Shown piece after piece: positions 1 to 12,300 of a stretch of 64,000 nucleotides of DNA. Below the pieces are notes generated by a model, which made no database searches, was not told the origin of the DNA, and was given only the letters and a program-made list of their open reading frames with translations. Positions within the stretch are counted from its first letter, which is position 1. Every line of letters starts with the position of its first letter. Source of the DNA: Phoronis australis (Eukaryota; Phoronida; Phoronidae); contig NMRA01000437.1 in the NCBI GenBank assembly GCA_002633005.1, positions 281,816 through 345,815 on the forward strand, given 5' to 3'. The position numbers were made by a program, and so were the translations under genes.

Positions 1-120
1 CACAACGCCTACAACCACCACAACGCCTACAACCACCACAACGCCGACAACCACCACAACGCCAACAACCACCACAACGCCGACAACAACTACAACTCTG
101 AGGACAACAACGCCCATCAC
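1..120 (+). repeat. Thr/Pro-coding minisatellite
   Basis: An 18-bp unit (ACAACGCCTACAACCACC type) is repeated about five times and then decays into ACA/ACT triplets. It codes for T-P-T-T-T-T in the open frame and continues off the left edge. Copy number is likely variable and may be misassembled. Confidence 0.85.
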
Positions 121-1677
121 AGGTGTGAGGCATTATTATTCTGCTACTATTGTCATTTCACAATTTTCCTGCTGTAAAAGCTCAGAGCCAATTTGTGGGT
201 AGGCTATTTATCAAGTGCAAAAAGCACAACTTTTCTTGAGTGTTTCGAGATGCCTATAATTATTGTAGCAGTTTTGAATATTACATAAAGCATAACCTTG
301 TTGAAAGCAATTCATCAGGTAGCGTCTTTAGTGTGATAAGGGTTCGACATGCCTTTTGGATGCAGAATAGGAGATTACCCATAGATTCGGGAGTATCATT
401 GACGTGACTAACTAGGGTGCAGTTGGTAACTAGAGAGGTCAGGTTGACATTGAAGAATAACTGATGAAGGTGGGTGCCAGTAAAGTAGGATCCAAGTCAT
501 AAGTTTCGCACCTACCTGTTACATCTCTTGCCAACCAGTGTGTCACGTTCATCCAGTTGTTCAACGTTAACGAGAGGGATCTTTACTTATCTTCAATTTT
601 ATTTTCTGGTTACCCAGGCCCAGCTTGCTTCGAATGTAACAGAAAGGCAGCAGACGGTGATTGCATTGAGACTCTTGTGAAGTGCCCATTTGATAAACCT
701 TATTGTCTGAACAGCGTTTATGATGACGGGGAGGGTAACAGGAAGATTCAAAAGCGGTAAATATGCAATGCTCAATTTCGACTTGGCAGTAAGCCTATTG
801 TTCATTTAAGAGTACTTTGCCTTCAAATCCGTGAAATACTGTCTCCGTTGAAAAATTATGGGTAGCTATGTATATTGGAGAAGCAAAACCATGGGGGGGG
901 GGGGCATGTGACGGCATAGACACCCGTGGAATACACGTGGCAAGAAATTTTTGTATCGAGCAGAAACCGTGAATTTTATCCCAATGTTAGGCATTTTGGA
1001 CAGTTTGGCAGTATAAATACCTGAGTGGCAGCCATTGTAGTAAACTACACTGGTAAGGTCTCACTGAAACGTACTTGCGAAACACGTGCCTTGCACACGC
1101 GTGACTGTGCGAACTCGCTTTCCTCACACTAAACTTAAAGTGTGGAACGCACCCCACGACATGACTGCAAATCTATGTGTTATACGACAAACTCTTGTTT
1201 AGGAGCCATCTTCCTCATCATGATCGTCTTTGGTATCACAGTGACTATCATGACCAGCACCACCATCACCATCGTCACTACCATCATTGTCATCATTTTA
1301 GGCGCTGATAACCGTTGAGATACATCTAAAATTTGCCACTGGTAATAACAGTCGTTCTACAACTATCTACATGTATTGAGATCTTTAGTACTCTCGATCA
1401 GTTGTAAACCTAAACAAGGACGCCATGAATTGAGCGTTTGCACATTTGCGTAATTAATTCACGGTTTGATTTAAATTCCAGCTGTGTCAACCTCGATCAG
1501 TGCCGGAACGATTGGTGGCTGATGACGTATTTCAATTCTAAATGTGACGTCATCCCTGACAAAGGACCGATAGATTCTGACCGCAACCCGTTGTCGTGTC
1601 ACTACTGTTGTCATGGCGAGCAGGGATGCAACAAGCCAGTCATACCGGAAGACGATTTCTTGTTTTATGATTGGTAA
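1..1677 (+). CDS. Secreted Thr-rich mucin-like protein with C-terminal Ly6/uPAR (LU) domain, 3' part
   Basis: Three exons are visible: 1-122 (5' end outside the window), 618-756 and 1482-1677, stop at 1675-1677. Exon 1 reads as repeats of T-P-T-T-T-T, a mucin-type O-glycosylation stretch. Exons 2 and 3 together give about 12 cysteines, opening with C-F-E-C and closing with CHYCCHGEQGCNK, the C-x2-CC-x5-CN signature of LU (three-finger) domains. Phases close exactly: the G at 122 joins GC at 618, and CG at 755-756 joins C at 1482. All splice sites are GT/AG. The last 14 residues after CN are polar, with no hydrophobic tail, so I see no GPI signal and infer secretion. LU proteins are usually extracellular ligands or receptor modulators; nothing here defines a partner. 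The N-terminus and signal peptide lie upstream. Confidence 0.75.
893..904 (+). repeat. Poly-G run (12 G) in intron
   Basis: A homopolymer of 12 G within the second visible intron of the LU-domain gene. Of interest only as a likely sequencing-error or length-polymorphism site. Confidence 0.9.
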
Positions 1678-4223
1678 ACGAACGGATGTCATCGACGCCA
1701 GTCAGTGGTTAGATTAGTGAGTGATGATAAGGGAAAAGGTTTTAAATACATTGGAGAACTATAATCGAAAGTAGGATTGTTTATTTATATGTAACTGCAA
1801 GGAGAGAGACGCAGATTCTCTGAAATATCACCTTATACGGGATTTCAAACGGCAGCAAGTTCAAGGTCAATTAGAACTTATAAGGAATAGTTATCTCCTT
1901 TAAATCGACCCTTAGCTTTCAAATGTTTCAGTTTTGATAACATAACTTAATGTAGTACATGTACATACACAGATGTCACTGATTTGCAACAAATGGCAAC
2001 TTTTGAATATGTTTCCAAATGAGTTAGAAATTTACCCGTTCTCCCTTGTTGTCCGACAAGTCTTTTAGACAATAAATCAACATTTAATCAGTTATTTTGT
2101 TTTACTTTATGCTTAGACTAGATGACAAGTCATACTGGAGAATATCATTTTACTACACGCCCACCCTGAGATAACCACAATGATAACGAAATTGTTACTG
2201 ACATCATTTCATGAGCATACTAAGCTGGGATTTATTTTCAGTATGTCCACAAGGGTGAAGTTAATAAAAGAATAAATTAAATTAATAATGATAGAAAATG
2301 AAAAACACATTATCGGTGCTGAAAGGGAAGGGAATCACTACAGGTAACAAATGGAAATTGTCTTACCGTTTCTTCTTGAAATCGTCATGGCAACCAATTC
2401 CTTTATGAACATCGCAAAGAGCATTCCATTTCTTCACACCAGAACTAGAAGCAAAATGATTTTGAAATTAAAAATGTCTGTGCATTGGCAAGGTTGTCCA
2501 AACACGAGAATTCAATTTGCCTTTGATAGACAGCTAGAACTAGAAGAATACTAAAACCGCAAAAAGTTTCGGGGGTACTTGGACGACTTACTCTTGCCTG
2601 TACATCAATCCAAACCTACGTCGTATCAATCGAATTCACAGTGTACAATTTTACAAATCAATCCCGTCATTATCATCCACGTACAGGACTACGCGTATAT
2701 CATGCCGACGGAGCATAACCCTGTGGATTATCGAATTTCTTTGAAGTTGCAAGCATATTTAACAAGCGTTTGAGTCACAATAGCGTTGCGTCACAACGGT
2801 AACTATAGGCAACAAGTGGAAGAGCAAAGCAACGTCGTTGAGGATTTTCCCTTGATTTGAGACGGGGTTGGTTTACCAGTGTGCCTCATGGATTGCCATC
2901 CGTGAGGCATGAAAGTGTTAAGGTTTGTTTAAAGAAGCTACTCAGACCTTTACGAGTTGACAAGTCATGAACTTGTAGATAAAGTAAAACTCATGAGCAC
3001 AACAGGCATTTGCTACAGTACCGGCTCCAGACTTAGCTTAGCTGGCCAAGCCTCGTGATCAAAATATGTGAACAAGTCATCAGACGCGAAACTTACGGCA
3101 TGGATTGTACATGTGTCCGAAAAGAGTCATCTTTGAAGGACTTTAAAGACAAGTCCGTACATTTACACAAATATCTGCAAAACTACAGAATTTGACTCAG
3201 TAAAAGTACATATTTTCTGTTTGCTCAAAACCTGTACAATAAGAGTTTCGACTTTATACCAAACTTTCAATATTTGGATCACGTGACCATGTATTTTAAT
3301 AAAATTTAGTAAAAAAAAGTACAGCCGTTGCAATAAGCGGCAGTGTAATGGCATGACCAAATTCCGTCTGATATTAATGCTCATTACGAAATTTCAAAAA
3401 CGTTGTTATAGTATTATTAATCATTGTTTCGTTTTCTTTTTATGAAACTTTTGATAATAGTCATGAAAGCCGTATTTTGGTAGCCCATTATGCAAAAGTG
3501 GAACATTCTAGAAACAAGTCCTTCAGTGTTTCAACGAGCAGTGCATCAAACGCAGTATCTGAAAGTTTCATATGAATCCAATCAGTTTAAAAAGTATGAT
3601 GACAGATTTTTATTAGCCAGAAATTACAAAACCTTGTGGATTTCTGCTTTGTCGAAGAATTTCAGAATGACTGCAGAAAAGTGTGAAAATGTTGAGCCTT
3701 TTACAGCTCATTTTTGTAAAATTGCTTCTGTGCTTAGATTGACAAGCTTCAAAATGTATTGGTGTCAAACGTAGCTTACTAAACTCGGACAATATCTGCT
3801 GAGTAAACTAAAAAATGTCGAATCTTTATGAATGTTACACTCTAATCTATTTTCTTTTAAGGGCTTACATGATTTGATAAAACAAACATGGTTCTGTTAA
3901 GTATTGTATATGATCTAGGTTTTTTAATTTTAATTCGACGGCGAATAACCACCTTATCAGATCTTGTAAACAGTATATTATGTTTCGAGAATTGTATGCA
4001 GTCTATTTTAACACGTGGGTCTGAGACCACCACTTGACAAACCTTGACTGAAACTTTACTTCAAGATTCACACAAAATTTCCATTGCCATGCGACCAGAT
4101 CAGTCAAGACTTCGTGCTGTTGGTGTCGTTTGCCTCAAGTCATTTTTCCTACAACGACGGACGCATGTGTAAACGTTGTGCCTGTTTATTTCATCAACTC
4201 ATTTGCTTATTTGATTGTTGCAG
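1678..4223. other. 3' UTR and intergenic stretch
   Basis: The LU gene's 3' UTR probably ends at an AATAAA at 2071-2076, about 394 bases after the stop; further AATAAA hexamers occur at 2263-2268 and 2272-2277. From about 3130 to 3500 there is a copy of a dispersed repeat (separate entry). The small open frames at 2351-2773 and 3490-3774 resemble no family I know and have no supporting splice sites. Any promoter or 5' UTR exon of the next gene would lie here; an acceptor-like pyrimidine tract ends at 4223. Confidence 0.6.
3130..3500 (+). repeat. Dispersed non-coding repeat family A, copy 1
   Basis: This segment shares a colinear series of words with 38950-39180 and 53930-54315: an ACAAAACTA-type start, then AGTAAAAGTAC, ACTTTATACCAA, a GTGACCATG word followed by T-runs, and at the end TTATGCAAAAGTGGAAC. 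The copies are diverged. No coding capacity or clear termini are seen, so the class is unknown. Confidence 0.55.
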
Positions 4224-4261
4224 AGAAGACCTCATGAGCTGCACCTTTGACTCATCACGAT

Positions 4262-5137
4262 ATGAGTAAACCACACCACCACCACCATCATCATCATCAC
4301 TGTCACGAGGAAAATGCGGAAAACCACAACAACAGCCAACAACCCAACGTAAATTATCAACCATATCCAACCAACCAGTGGCCTCAACCACAGCCATTGT
4401 GGCCTCACCAGTACAACAACAACAACTTTCAGCAACTTGGTGACTGGACTCAACAGGCACAACAGCCTTATAACCAATGGATGCAACAACAGCAACACCA
4501 GTGGCCTGTCCCTCTACAACAACAACAACAACAACCACAGTGGCAACAGCAACTTAACAATAATAACTACCAACAAACTGGCGAATGGAATTACCAGTAT
4601 CAGCCATATCCTGCGTATCAATGGCCGCAGCAACAATGGCCACAACAACAATGGCCACAGCCGCAATGGCCTCAGCAACAATGGCCTCAGCAACAATGGC
4701 CTCAGCAACAATGGCCCCAAGAACAATGGCAGATGCAGTGGCCTCAGCCTCAAGGCTGGGAGCAGCCTCCTCAACAGAGCACCATCTCCGCGCCCGTTCA
4801 GCAATTTCAGCCGGCGCTGGGTCTGGTGCCTACACCCGGTGGCATGTGCCACCACCAGCCTTTGACGCCGTACTCGAACCTCCCGCTGATGGTACAGTTG
4901 CGACTCCACCAGGACACACCTGAGTACGAACAAATGCAGATGGACGGGCATCGATACCACGAGCTCCAGAACGAGTTGCATCAGATGCACGCGAACAAGC
5001 GCCACACGCACGGTCACCAACACAACACACAAAACTTGCATGCTCATCAACACCAGCACCAGCCGGCCACAATGCCGCCCATCCAGCCACAGATGTACCC
5101 TCAGCAGTACCAGTGGCAACCTAACCAACCATTCTAG
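4262..5137 (+). CDS. His/Gln/Pro/Trp-rich low-complexity repeat protein, 291 aa
   Basis: A single open frame of 291 codons from ATG 4262 (M-S-K-P-H9) to TAG 5135-5137. The ATG is chosen because an in-frame TGA lies at 4235; a TTTGATTGTTGCAG acceptor at 4223 suggests a spliced 5' UTR. The protein starts with nine consecutive His, then a Q/N/W/P-rich half built on the pentamer Q-W-P-Q-Q (about residues 120-165), then a more complex segment around LGLVPTPGGMCHHQPLTPY, and ends with another His/Gln-rich stretch. Only a few Cys are present, and no signal peptide or membrane segment. I do not recognise the family. His-rich ends suggest metal or pH-responsive binding, and Trp/Gln repeats suggest self-association as in structural matrix or adhesive proteins; both are inference. 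A Q/N-rich prion-like regulator is an alternative. Coding status rests on open frame length and amino-acid periodicity. Confidence 0.6.
   Translation: MSKPHHHHHHHHHCHEENAENHNNSQQPNVNYQPYPTNQWPQPQPLWPHQYNNNNFQQLGDWTQQAQQPYNQWMQQQQHQWPVPLQQQQQQPQWQQQLNNNNYQQTGEWNYQYQPYPAYQWPQQQWPQQQWPQPQWPQQQWPQQQWPQQQWPQEQWQMQWPQPQGWEQPPQQSTISAPVQQFQPALGLVPTPGGMCHHQPLTPYSNLPLMVQLRLHQDTPEYEQMQMDGHRYHELQNELHQMHANKRHTHGHQHNTQNLHAHQHQHQPATMPPIQPQMYPQQYQWQPNQPF
4620..4750 (+). repeat. 15-bp coding tandem repeat (QWPQQ)
   Basis: About eight units of CAATGGCCTCAGCAA type, with CCA/CCT/CCC and CAA/CAG changes mostly at third positions. The period is a multiple of three and synonymous changes predominate, which supports a translated, protein-constrained repeat. 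The opposite strand shows a long Leu/Pro/Arg open frame only because of this repeat. Confidence 0.85.
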
Positions 5138-8100
5138 ACAGGTGCGGAAAGAGAAATTTTGTGAAAAGACGGGTTTAATCAGCAACTTTTTGCCAACTGC
5201 AGTGCTTGAGGTCATCACCAAACCCTCACGTAAGTCTGAGACGATCGAAACCTGCGGACCTCAAGTACTTTTAAGATGTCAGAATGTCGCGAATGAGCAA
5301 CAAAAAGGATCGTGATAGTTCTTGTTTTTGTTCAAAAGTACAATTAAACTTTTTACGGTTAGAGACTTCTGAGATACCTGCAATGGATGATAGGGCACCG
5401 GCCAAGACAGCACAACTAAACAATGAAACTAGAGAACGTATACCTTCAGTTTTAGCCAACAGATGACGAGGAACATGTATACACGTATCAATCAATTCTC
5501 TGACCGTAAAGAGTTTCCTCATTGTATACATATGTCGTTGGCGTTACCACACGTAGGTCAATCAAAACGTTAAAGCGGGTCAAGAGAAAGTGTAGACGTT
5601 ATTATCAGAATACGGAGTGTGGTGCGGTATGCAATTCTAACAATTAGCCACAGGAATAAAGAAAGGCCTTGACAGGGTTACCTCAGGGTTACCGGTAGTA
5701 AAAATGTTATCCACAGGTTTGACTATTACATGGGACCAAATAGATTGTTCAGCTATGGAACGAGCTGGCGACAGTGTGACGTTGTTCAGCGTACTAGCCT
5801 TTTTAGGCCTACTGTTCGGTATCCCAGAGTAGTTGTTCCATTTCCTATAAGCGGACGATTTTACGTACTTCATTGCGAATGTGAGCTCTAGCTCATTCCA
5901 TTCGTAGCTAGGTCCGTCCACATGAGTGTTCATCCACTCAGTCGCGGCGCCAAAAATTTCACACACCAACCTCACTCCCATCCCTAGTCACCACCAACGT
6001 CATCCTCCCTACTCCACCAAAACAGTGTTTCGATCCCGAGCGTGTCGTCGCACAGATTTGTCGCCAACGGTTTCGTTAGTCTATTCTTTCTGTTTTTTTT
6101 AATTTGAGGGTACCTTGTTAGACGATAGCAACTGTACAAAATGTCGCAATCCTCAAACTGCGACAGTTTCTACAGACCTTCGTCCTACAAATTATGGTAA
6201 TTTTTGATTGCCAAAATTTGAGGTTTGTGGAGTTGCATATACTGCCGCACCTTACGATTCACTGACAAACAATAACTGTTTGCATTCTAAACGTCACTCT
6301 TCACTGTCAATGTTTATTGTTTAACACCACAGCCCCATACCACTTCTGTGTCTTTATATCGAAATCGTGCATATCAGCCAACGTCGCAGTTTCCGCCAAC
6401 CTCGTAAATTGTCGGCTTTGAGGTGGCATTGAACGGTTAGGCTGCAGCCGCGGCCAATTTGCACACCCAAAATATTAAGATTTAGGGGTAAACCAGGCTT
6501 GGGGGCATTTTTAGTTAAGTATTGTATGTAGGCCGAGTGAATGGGGTTTGTTTGTATTTGTGAATAAGCTGAGAGTGAAAAAGGACACTTTCTTGGCTGA
6601 AGCTGCTCTCTTCCTCAAGATGGTGGCCCCCTGTTGCAATTCTGCATTGCTGTGTAGCAACTGAGAAATTGGCCGCGATTTCAGGTAGTCCTCAAATAAG
6701 CCAGATTTGCAAAAAAACAGGTGGTTGACAGTACTTTTAGACCACAATTTTGGAATTGGTAGAAAATTTGCTTTCGGAATCTAATGTTGACTTTGGTCGA
6801 GCATCGGCAGGGAAGTGGTGGTTTTGGGGTGAAAAGTGCTGATTTTGCATTTTTGCCCTTATTTTTCTTAGTGTAGCTTTGTTTTCAGTGGAAGTGAAAT
6901 GGTCAAAAATACAAGAGACAATAAAATTTCTGCGGTCATCTGAAGGGCTTTTGATGTGAAATGACTCAAAACTTTTCTTTATTTGCATGCATTTTTTGAC
7001 AGAGTGAAGAAAGGGTGAAGAGTCCATTGTCGTGTGTCTTGATAGGCAAACCCCTGCAAGAACTGGTCTGTGCCTCCTTGCTACTGATTCGTCATAGTTA
7101 TTTACTCCAGCGCCATTTTGCCCACGACACAATTTTCCTCCATCTCTTAGTGCACGGTGGAAAGTGACATTGTACTTACATTTCCCACACCTCGGTCGTC
7201 ACCCATTTTCATTGGAGCAGAACAACCCACCCAACCCCAATACTCCGGATTCTTGTGTCAACCAGTTACATTTTGCTACGATTTGAGCTCCGAACATCTG
7301 AACACACTGTAAAAATTTGAGGATTACGACGGTCTGTGTAACCTCACAAACCACAAATGATAAATAGAGCTTTGAAGGTCTGCATAACAAACAGTAAAAC
7401 TTCAAAGCCAAATCAATCATATTTTTCCGTTAGAATTTGTGGTTTGTGGCGATTGATGTTCGGACCTTGGAATTGCAAGCTTTATTAGTATAGTCACAAA
7501 GCGCAACGACTATTTTACGGTAAAGTCTTCGGTGGGTCTCGAGAGATAGGTGGCTCTTTTCACATGGAAATACCTGGCAATCGGGCCAACAGATAAAGTG
7601 AGATTCCAATGGAAAAACGAAGATTTTTAAGTCCTCGCTTTAACACGGTTATAAAATCATGTATTTGGTTTTGGGAAAAGTCATTCTGACGTTACATAAA
7701 TAGAGTGCTACCTTAAATAAGACAGTCTACCTTAATACTATTAGTTTGAGTGCAACACAAGAGATACTTGTCTGCGCCTTTAAGTGAGGTGCGTGTAATT
7801 ACGACAGTCAAAACAGTTGAGTAAAATATTTTTTGGAAAAATATGTTACCGTGAATATAAAAGCATCAACATCAGATGAATGCATTCCGTATTTTTCACA
7901 GTATTTTAAAGAGATTCGACAAATTTTGGCGAAGATCCGTGCAGTAGTCTACGTTTGACGACATTAACTAATAATTTACAAAAAATTGAACACGATTTTT
8001 TATTTCAAATGACTGATTATTCAATTTGGAAGCTATTGAATTTGATTTGAGTTTTTGCTATTACGGTGCAAATAGTAGTGCATGCCATCAAATTTCACAA

Positions 8101-9196
8101 TGTCATACTGACATCGTGTAACGGAATTAAGCCCCCGCTCCCTGCCCAAATTAAGAGAAATAACCTGTGTCCAAGATATAAACTTTAATAATGAATAGAA
8201 CAATAATGGTTTACATAAGTAACGTTAGTTGCTTGTCGCCGCATCAAATAACACATATACAAACTTACCGTCACTATAGAAATTTCGTAGTGAGTAAATT
8301 TCACCTGCTCCACATCGTCATGAACAATGACGCAACATAGAAGCACACTCCGCTATGATACACAAGAAAGACTCACTTTAGAAGGGCTCCACGTGATCCT
8401 TGCAGTGTATTTCGGCTTGTACACAAGGACTTTTGACAAACGTTAGAAAATACCTAAACAAAACCTTAAAGAAAAATCGCCGCCTGATGGGTATTTCTGC
8501 AGGTTTCTATACCGAGTCGACATCGCAAGAATTAAACCTGTCTGTATATTGATGCATCTCCAGTGCTCTATGTCTACTCCGGAGGAGCACCAAAAATCCG
8601 CGGGAATTTTTCTGAATGAGATAAACTGTTTGAATGAGATCCCCTCCAGATTTTGTTTACGGATTAGTATTTTGTATAGTACTCTCACGTATCTGTATGT
8701 ACAAAGACATACAGAGTGAAGAATTACATAGCAGTCACAGACATGACATTCAACAGGTCATGAAGTGTGACAATACCCAAGGTTCAGAGCATTATTCTCG
8801 ACTTTTGGCTTAGCGCGGTCTGGACGCAACCAAGCTGCTTCTTCATTACGCAGTCTTTCCTCGTTCAGTAGGAGTCGACTAGTGTACATGGAGGTAATTA
8901 ACAAAGGTATCACCAACTTGATTGAAGCAACAAATTTCACCCTAAAGAGGTCGAAACAATTTTTGATTTAGGTCGTTTACAGTTATAAAAATGGTCCCAA
9001 AATGCTCCTTAGACAAACTTGGGTTGAGTTCAGGGCTTGGAAAGAGTTTTCGGTTCGCTATTGCTTGAGACCAGACTAAAAATTTCAGATCACGTCTTAA
9101 AATGTTATGAGTTTCGTCTGAAGAAATAATGAACTATCAGGTATTTTCGATCCCAGAGATCACTTCTAACCTGAGTTTCGAACACGATAAGATCAC
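5138..9196. other. Intergenic region without recognised genes
   Basis: About 4 kb. The first few hundred bases are probably 3' UTR of the repeat protein. Open frames on the minus strand (5637-5981, 6511-6747, 6737-7132, 7199-7420, 8443-8688) lack flanking splice signals or family motifs that I could recognise. No transposon termini or tandem arrays stand out. Confidence 0.5.
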
Positions 9197-10909
9197 TTAT
9201 ATGAGGGTACCGGTCTTAACCAAAACTTGAATTCTTAATGGACAGGGCGTGTTCAATGTAGCTTCAAATAACCTTTGCACAAGACTGAAGCCTAATGCAA
9301 CCGAACATTGAGACTTCGCAATAAAACGATCAACTGTCTTCATTATAAGGCAGTAGCCGTCAGGAAACACGCCGTCTTTTGTCATTTCGTCTGCTTCTTT
9401 AATGTCCTTCTTGCATTTGTTGTAGCACGTTATCTTAGATAACAGACGATCACACGGTTCCAAAGAATGCTTCAAAATCGGCAGGAAGTCCCACGTGCGT
9501 GATTTTTGCGGGAGACATCCGGGCACTTTCATCTGGAAGATGTTGATTAGAACAATGGTAACGAAGACTGCTATCAGCTGAATTCCAACGCCCATCTGTA
9601 CATACATGCCGCCAAAGGACAGTCCGAGTACAAAGGCTTGTAGAAGGAAAAACATTGCCATTGTATAAAAGATTGCAAACCATCGATATTTGGCAGTTGT
9701 ATTTCCAAGCATTTTTTGCTAATTTTATTGGAATCTTCCTCAATGCCGTGATAGGATACCATATCACGATACCGAAGACATTGAACATCAAATGACAGAG
9801 GGCAATCTGAATGGCGTATCCAAGTGTTTGGGAGTCGGCGGCCAAGGGTTAATGGATACATTCTTTTCATATGTAAGACGCCCGTGCCCACCAGCGGTGT
9901 TATCGCGGAGGTGAAGATCGAGCTACTCTGCATCATCATTGTAAGTCCGGCTCCGACCAAAATGGCGACGTAACCAGTCAGCCACGAAAGGCAGCCTGAT
10001 AATAAGAATAAACAAGAATTAGACATGAATTAACACATAGCCTCCACGTATCACTTGATGAGTGTTTCGAGCATCTATCAAAAGTAATCTGCGTTCAAAT
10101 TCACGATTTGAAATTCCACAAAGTATCATATGCTTACAATTAAAGGGGCCTTTCGCTGGTGTTCAGCTACCATTGATGGATTTTTAACCGAAAAGGTTTA
10201 ATTTGAGCTTAAAAACTTTATCACACTCCTGAATCGTTGCCAAATGAGCTATCAACTCAGGTTTCAGGCAACATTTTTGAATTTCTAGTTTTTAGGATTG
10301 GCCAACACGAATACACTTTGAAGCGTTTTTTTTAGTCGCGAATTGAACAGAGAAATAAATCAAGTTTCATTCACGGTGAGGAATATTAGAAGACCGATTC
10401 CATGAGCACTAATGGCTTAATTCATTTTTCGTCATGAGATCTAAATACAGAGGGAATGTGAATATCGATTGATACTCACAACGCTATCCATCTTTTCTTG
10501 GTGCACCACCCCAAAAGTAAAAATTAAGGTAAAAAATCCGTATTGAACTCATTTTATTTTGAAAAAAATCAATGTCATGTCGAAAGAGCATTATTTGGGA
10601 TGAGGTTTTGAATAAAACCGCTTGCGTTAAGATCCGTTTCAAAGAGTTTTTAACAAAAAATGTAGCGTGAAGAGTGTCTTCAGGTGTTATACACATAAAA
10701 GTCAACTTCTAATATGTGTTACTTGGAAAGTTGGCATTGACGACCTTCTTGAGAACTGACAGAAGCAATTTGTCCTTTGAAAAGAGAGTGGAGTACTTTG
10801 ACAATAAGAAACAGGCATATGCAAAGGATACCCAATGCCATCACCAATAGGAGCGCTCCGATCACTGTATCGCCCCAAGTCTCGGCTACGTTCATAAACA
10901 TATATTCAC
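9197..10909 (-). pseudogene. SLC34-type sodium/phosphate cotransporter, C-terminal exons with three frame breaks
   Basis: Two exons match the C-terminal half of SLC34 (NaPi-II) transporters, which move phosphate with sodium across apical membranes. Exon 10723-10909 encodes a membrane helix ending in LFKGQIASV, then after a one-base frame change near 10755 reads LKKVVNANFP, as expected of the family. Exon 9197-9995 begins SCLSWLTGYVAILVGAG, has the QSSS motif and ITPLVGTGV, and reaches YPLTLG at about 9845. There the conserved SNIGTTTT segment is missing and the frame changes, continuing AADSQTLGYAIQIALCH. A third change in an A-run (T-run on + at 9713-9718) precedes LGNTTAKYRWFAIFY, then LPILKHSLEPCDRL and a stop at 9197. 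Splice sites AG 9996-9997, GT 10721-10722 and AG 10910-10911 are intact. Lesions in three places plus loss of a core motif favour a pseudogene; assembly error is the alternative. N-terminal exons were not found. Confidence 0.8.
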
Positions 10910-12265
10910 CTGCAAATAATCAGAGACAAATCGAGATTATCTTCTTTGAAAGGATAAATATCAGCACAGGAAACAGTGGCTCGGTGACGAGAACTACTGT
11001 ACATTCGGGAATGATTTTTATATTCTTGGCTACGTAATGGGTAGCCCATTATTGTTGAGAGCATGTATGCAAATGGCAGCACTGCCAAGAGAGCTCTGTT
11101 TCTAAAGCTCTGTATGATTTTTCCTGCGTATGTGTGTATAACGTCACGGTCATGCCTGCCATGACAGCGTTTTTAATATTGACGGTGACATCGCTGCAAA
11201 CTATAATTGCATGGTCTCCTATGTTAATTTTATTCATATTAATGACAATTTCTACCATTTTTTAATTTTTGGGAAATCACGTGTCATTTTCTTTTTGCAA
11301 TTGGAGCCCCAGTTCACATCTCACGCAAAAATACTTAGTAATTGTTATATACCTTGTTTTAGGACTGTTTCTCCGTCATTTTAGTGAATGGCGCCAAAAG
11401 ATAAAAGTCGCCAATATTCGATGATTGCCTTTTTTCAAAAGGAACAAATAGTGTTGTACAGTTTCACTTTCGCGCTTCTCTTGTACGAGTAGAATTCAAG
11501 CACTAAGAGAGTGGCAATTTGAAAATAAATACAAAGACTGAATTTTTTTGATTGGCAAATCATATCATACGGTACAAGTCAGACGCGCCTAACAAACTAA
11601 AGGTTATAATAAAATAAAAGGTAATGAGCATGTGGAGCGCTCATCAACGCATTACAGCCAACAAAATAGCTTACCAACTCAACCCAAAACTCGTCTGTAA
11701 ATCAGTATTTACAGACAAACTCGGGTATGTAGTTAACCCTTGAAACACAATTTTGGTCACATTTTGGAAATTTAGATAGAGCTTATGGTAGTTGCAAGGA
11801 ATAAATGAAGCATAATAAAATGAACTTTTCCCAAGACTGAATCATAAAGAAAAGCTAATCGTAGCCTTAGGACTAGCGCAGAAGTTACGAGGTACGATCT
11901 TAGTTGCCGGTTTCAATCAACCATAGCTGAGCTTACCAACGACTATCTCTAGTTTGTCAAATTTCGTTTTTTCAAAATGTTAGATCTCAGCTACATGTAC
12001 TTGAGGCAGATCCCAGGGGAAACAGACTGAGGAATAATGTTTTTGCAAGTGCCCTTTTTAATAACAAATTTCATTAATTTGGAATTGCGAATTCTTGTTT
12101 AGGAAGCGTGAATAAATCAGAAGATAGCAATATTATAAACCAGATATGTTTTGAAACAGATGTGAAGTAGTATAATCCAACTGTCTTTGAAAACCGTCAC
12201 CTGCCACTAAAGTTTATACATGTAAGTTTATATAGACACTTATAATCTGGATTCGCATTTTAATA

Positions 12266-12300
12266 GTGTGTGTGTGTGTGTGTGNTGTGGGTGTGGGTGT
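12266..12300 (+). repeat. (GT)n microsatellite with one N
   Basis: About ten GT dinucleotides followed by an undetermined base at 12285 and degenerate TGTGGG units. The N shows that the assembler could not resolve the repeat. Confidence 0.95.

Noticed and set aside
1-120. CRISPR-like short repeats
   Set aside because: Contiguous 18-bp tandem units without unique spacers, coding Thr/Pro; eukaryotic context.
4514-5221. Long Leu/Arg/Pro-rich minus-strand open frame
   Set aside because: It is the antisense shadow of the QWPQQ-coding tandem repeat; silent third-position changes fit the plus-strand frame only.
5637-5981. 114-codon minus-strand open frame with protein-like composition
   Set aside because: No convincing splice acceptor or donor, promoter or family motif; stop immediately upstream. 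It could be an exon of an unknown gene but cannot be supported.
6511-7132. Two overlapping minus-strand open frames
   Set aside because: Different frames, no motif, no splice logic joining them.
10906-11258. Minus-strand frames as upstream SLC34 exons
   Set aside because: Right strand and position, but no alignable SLC34 residues; the first runs into the intron acceptor at 10911.
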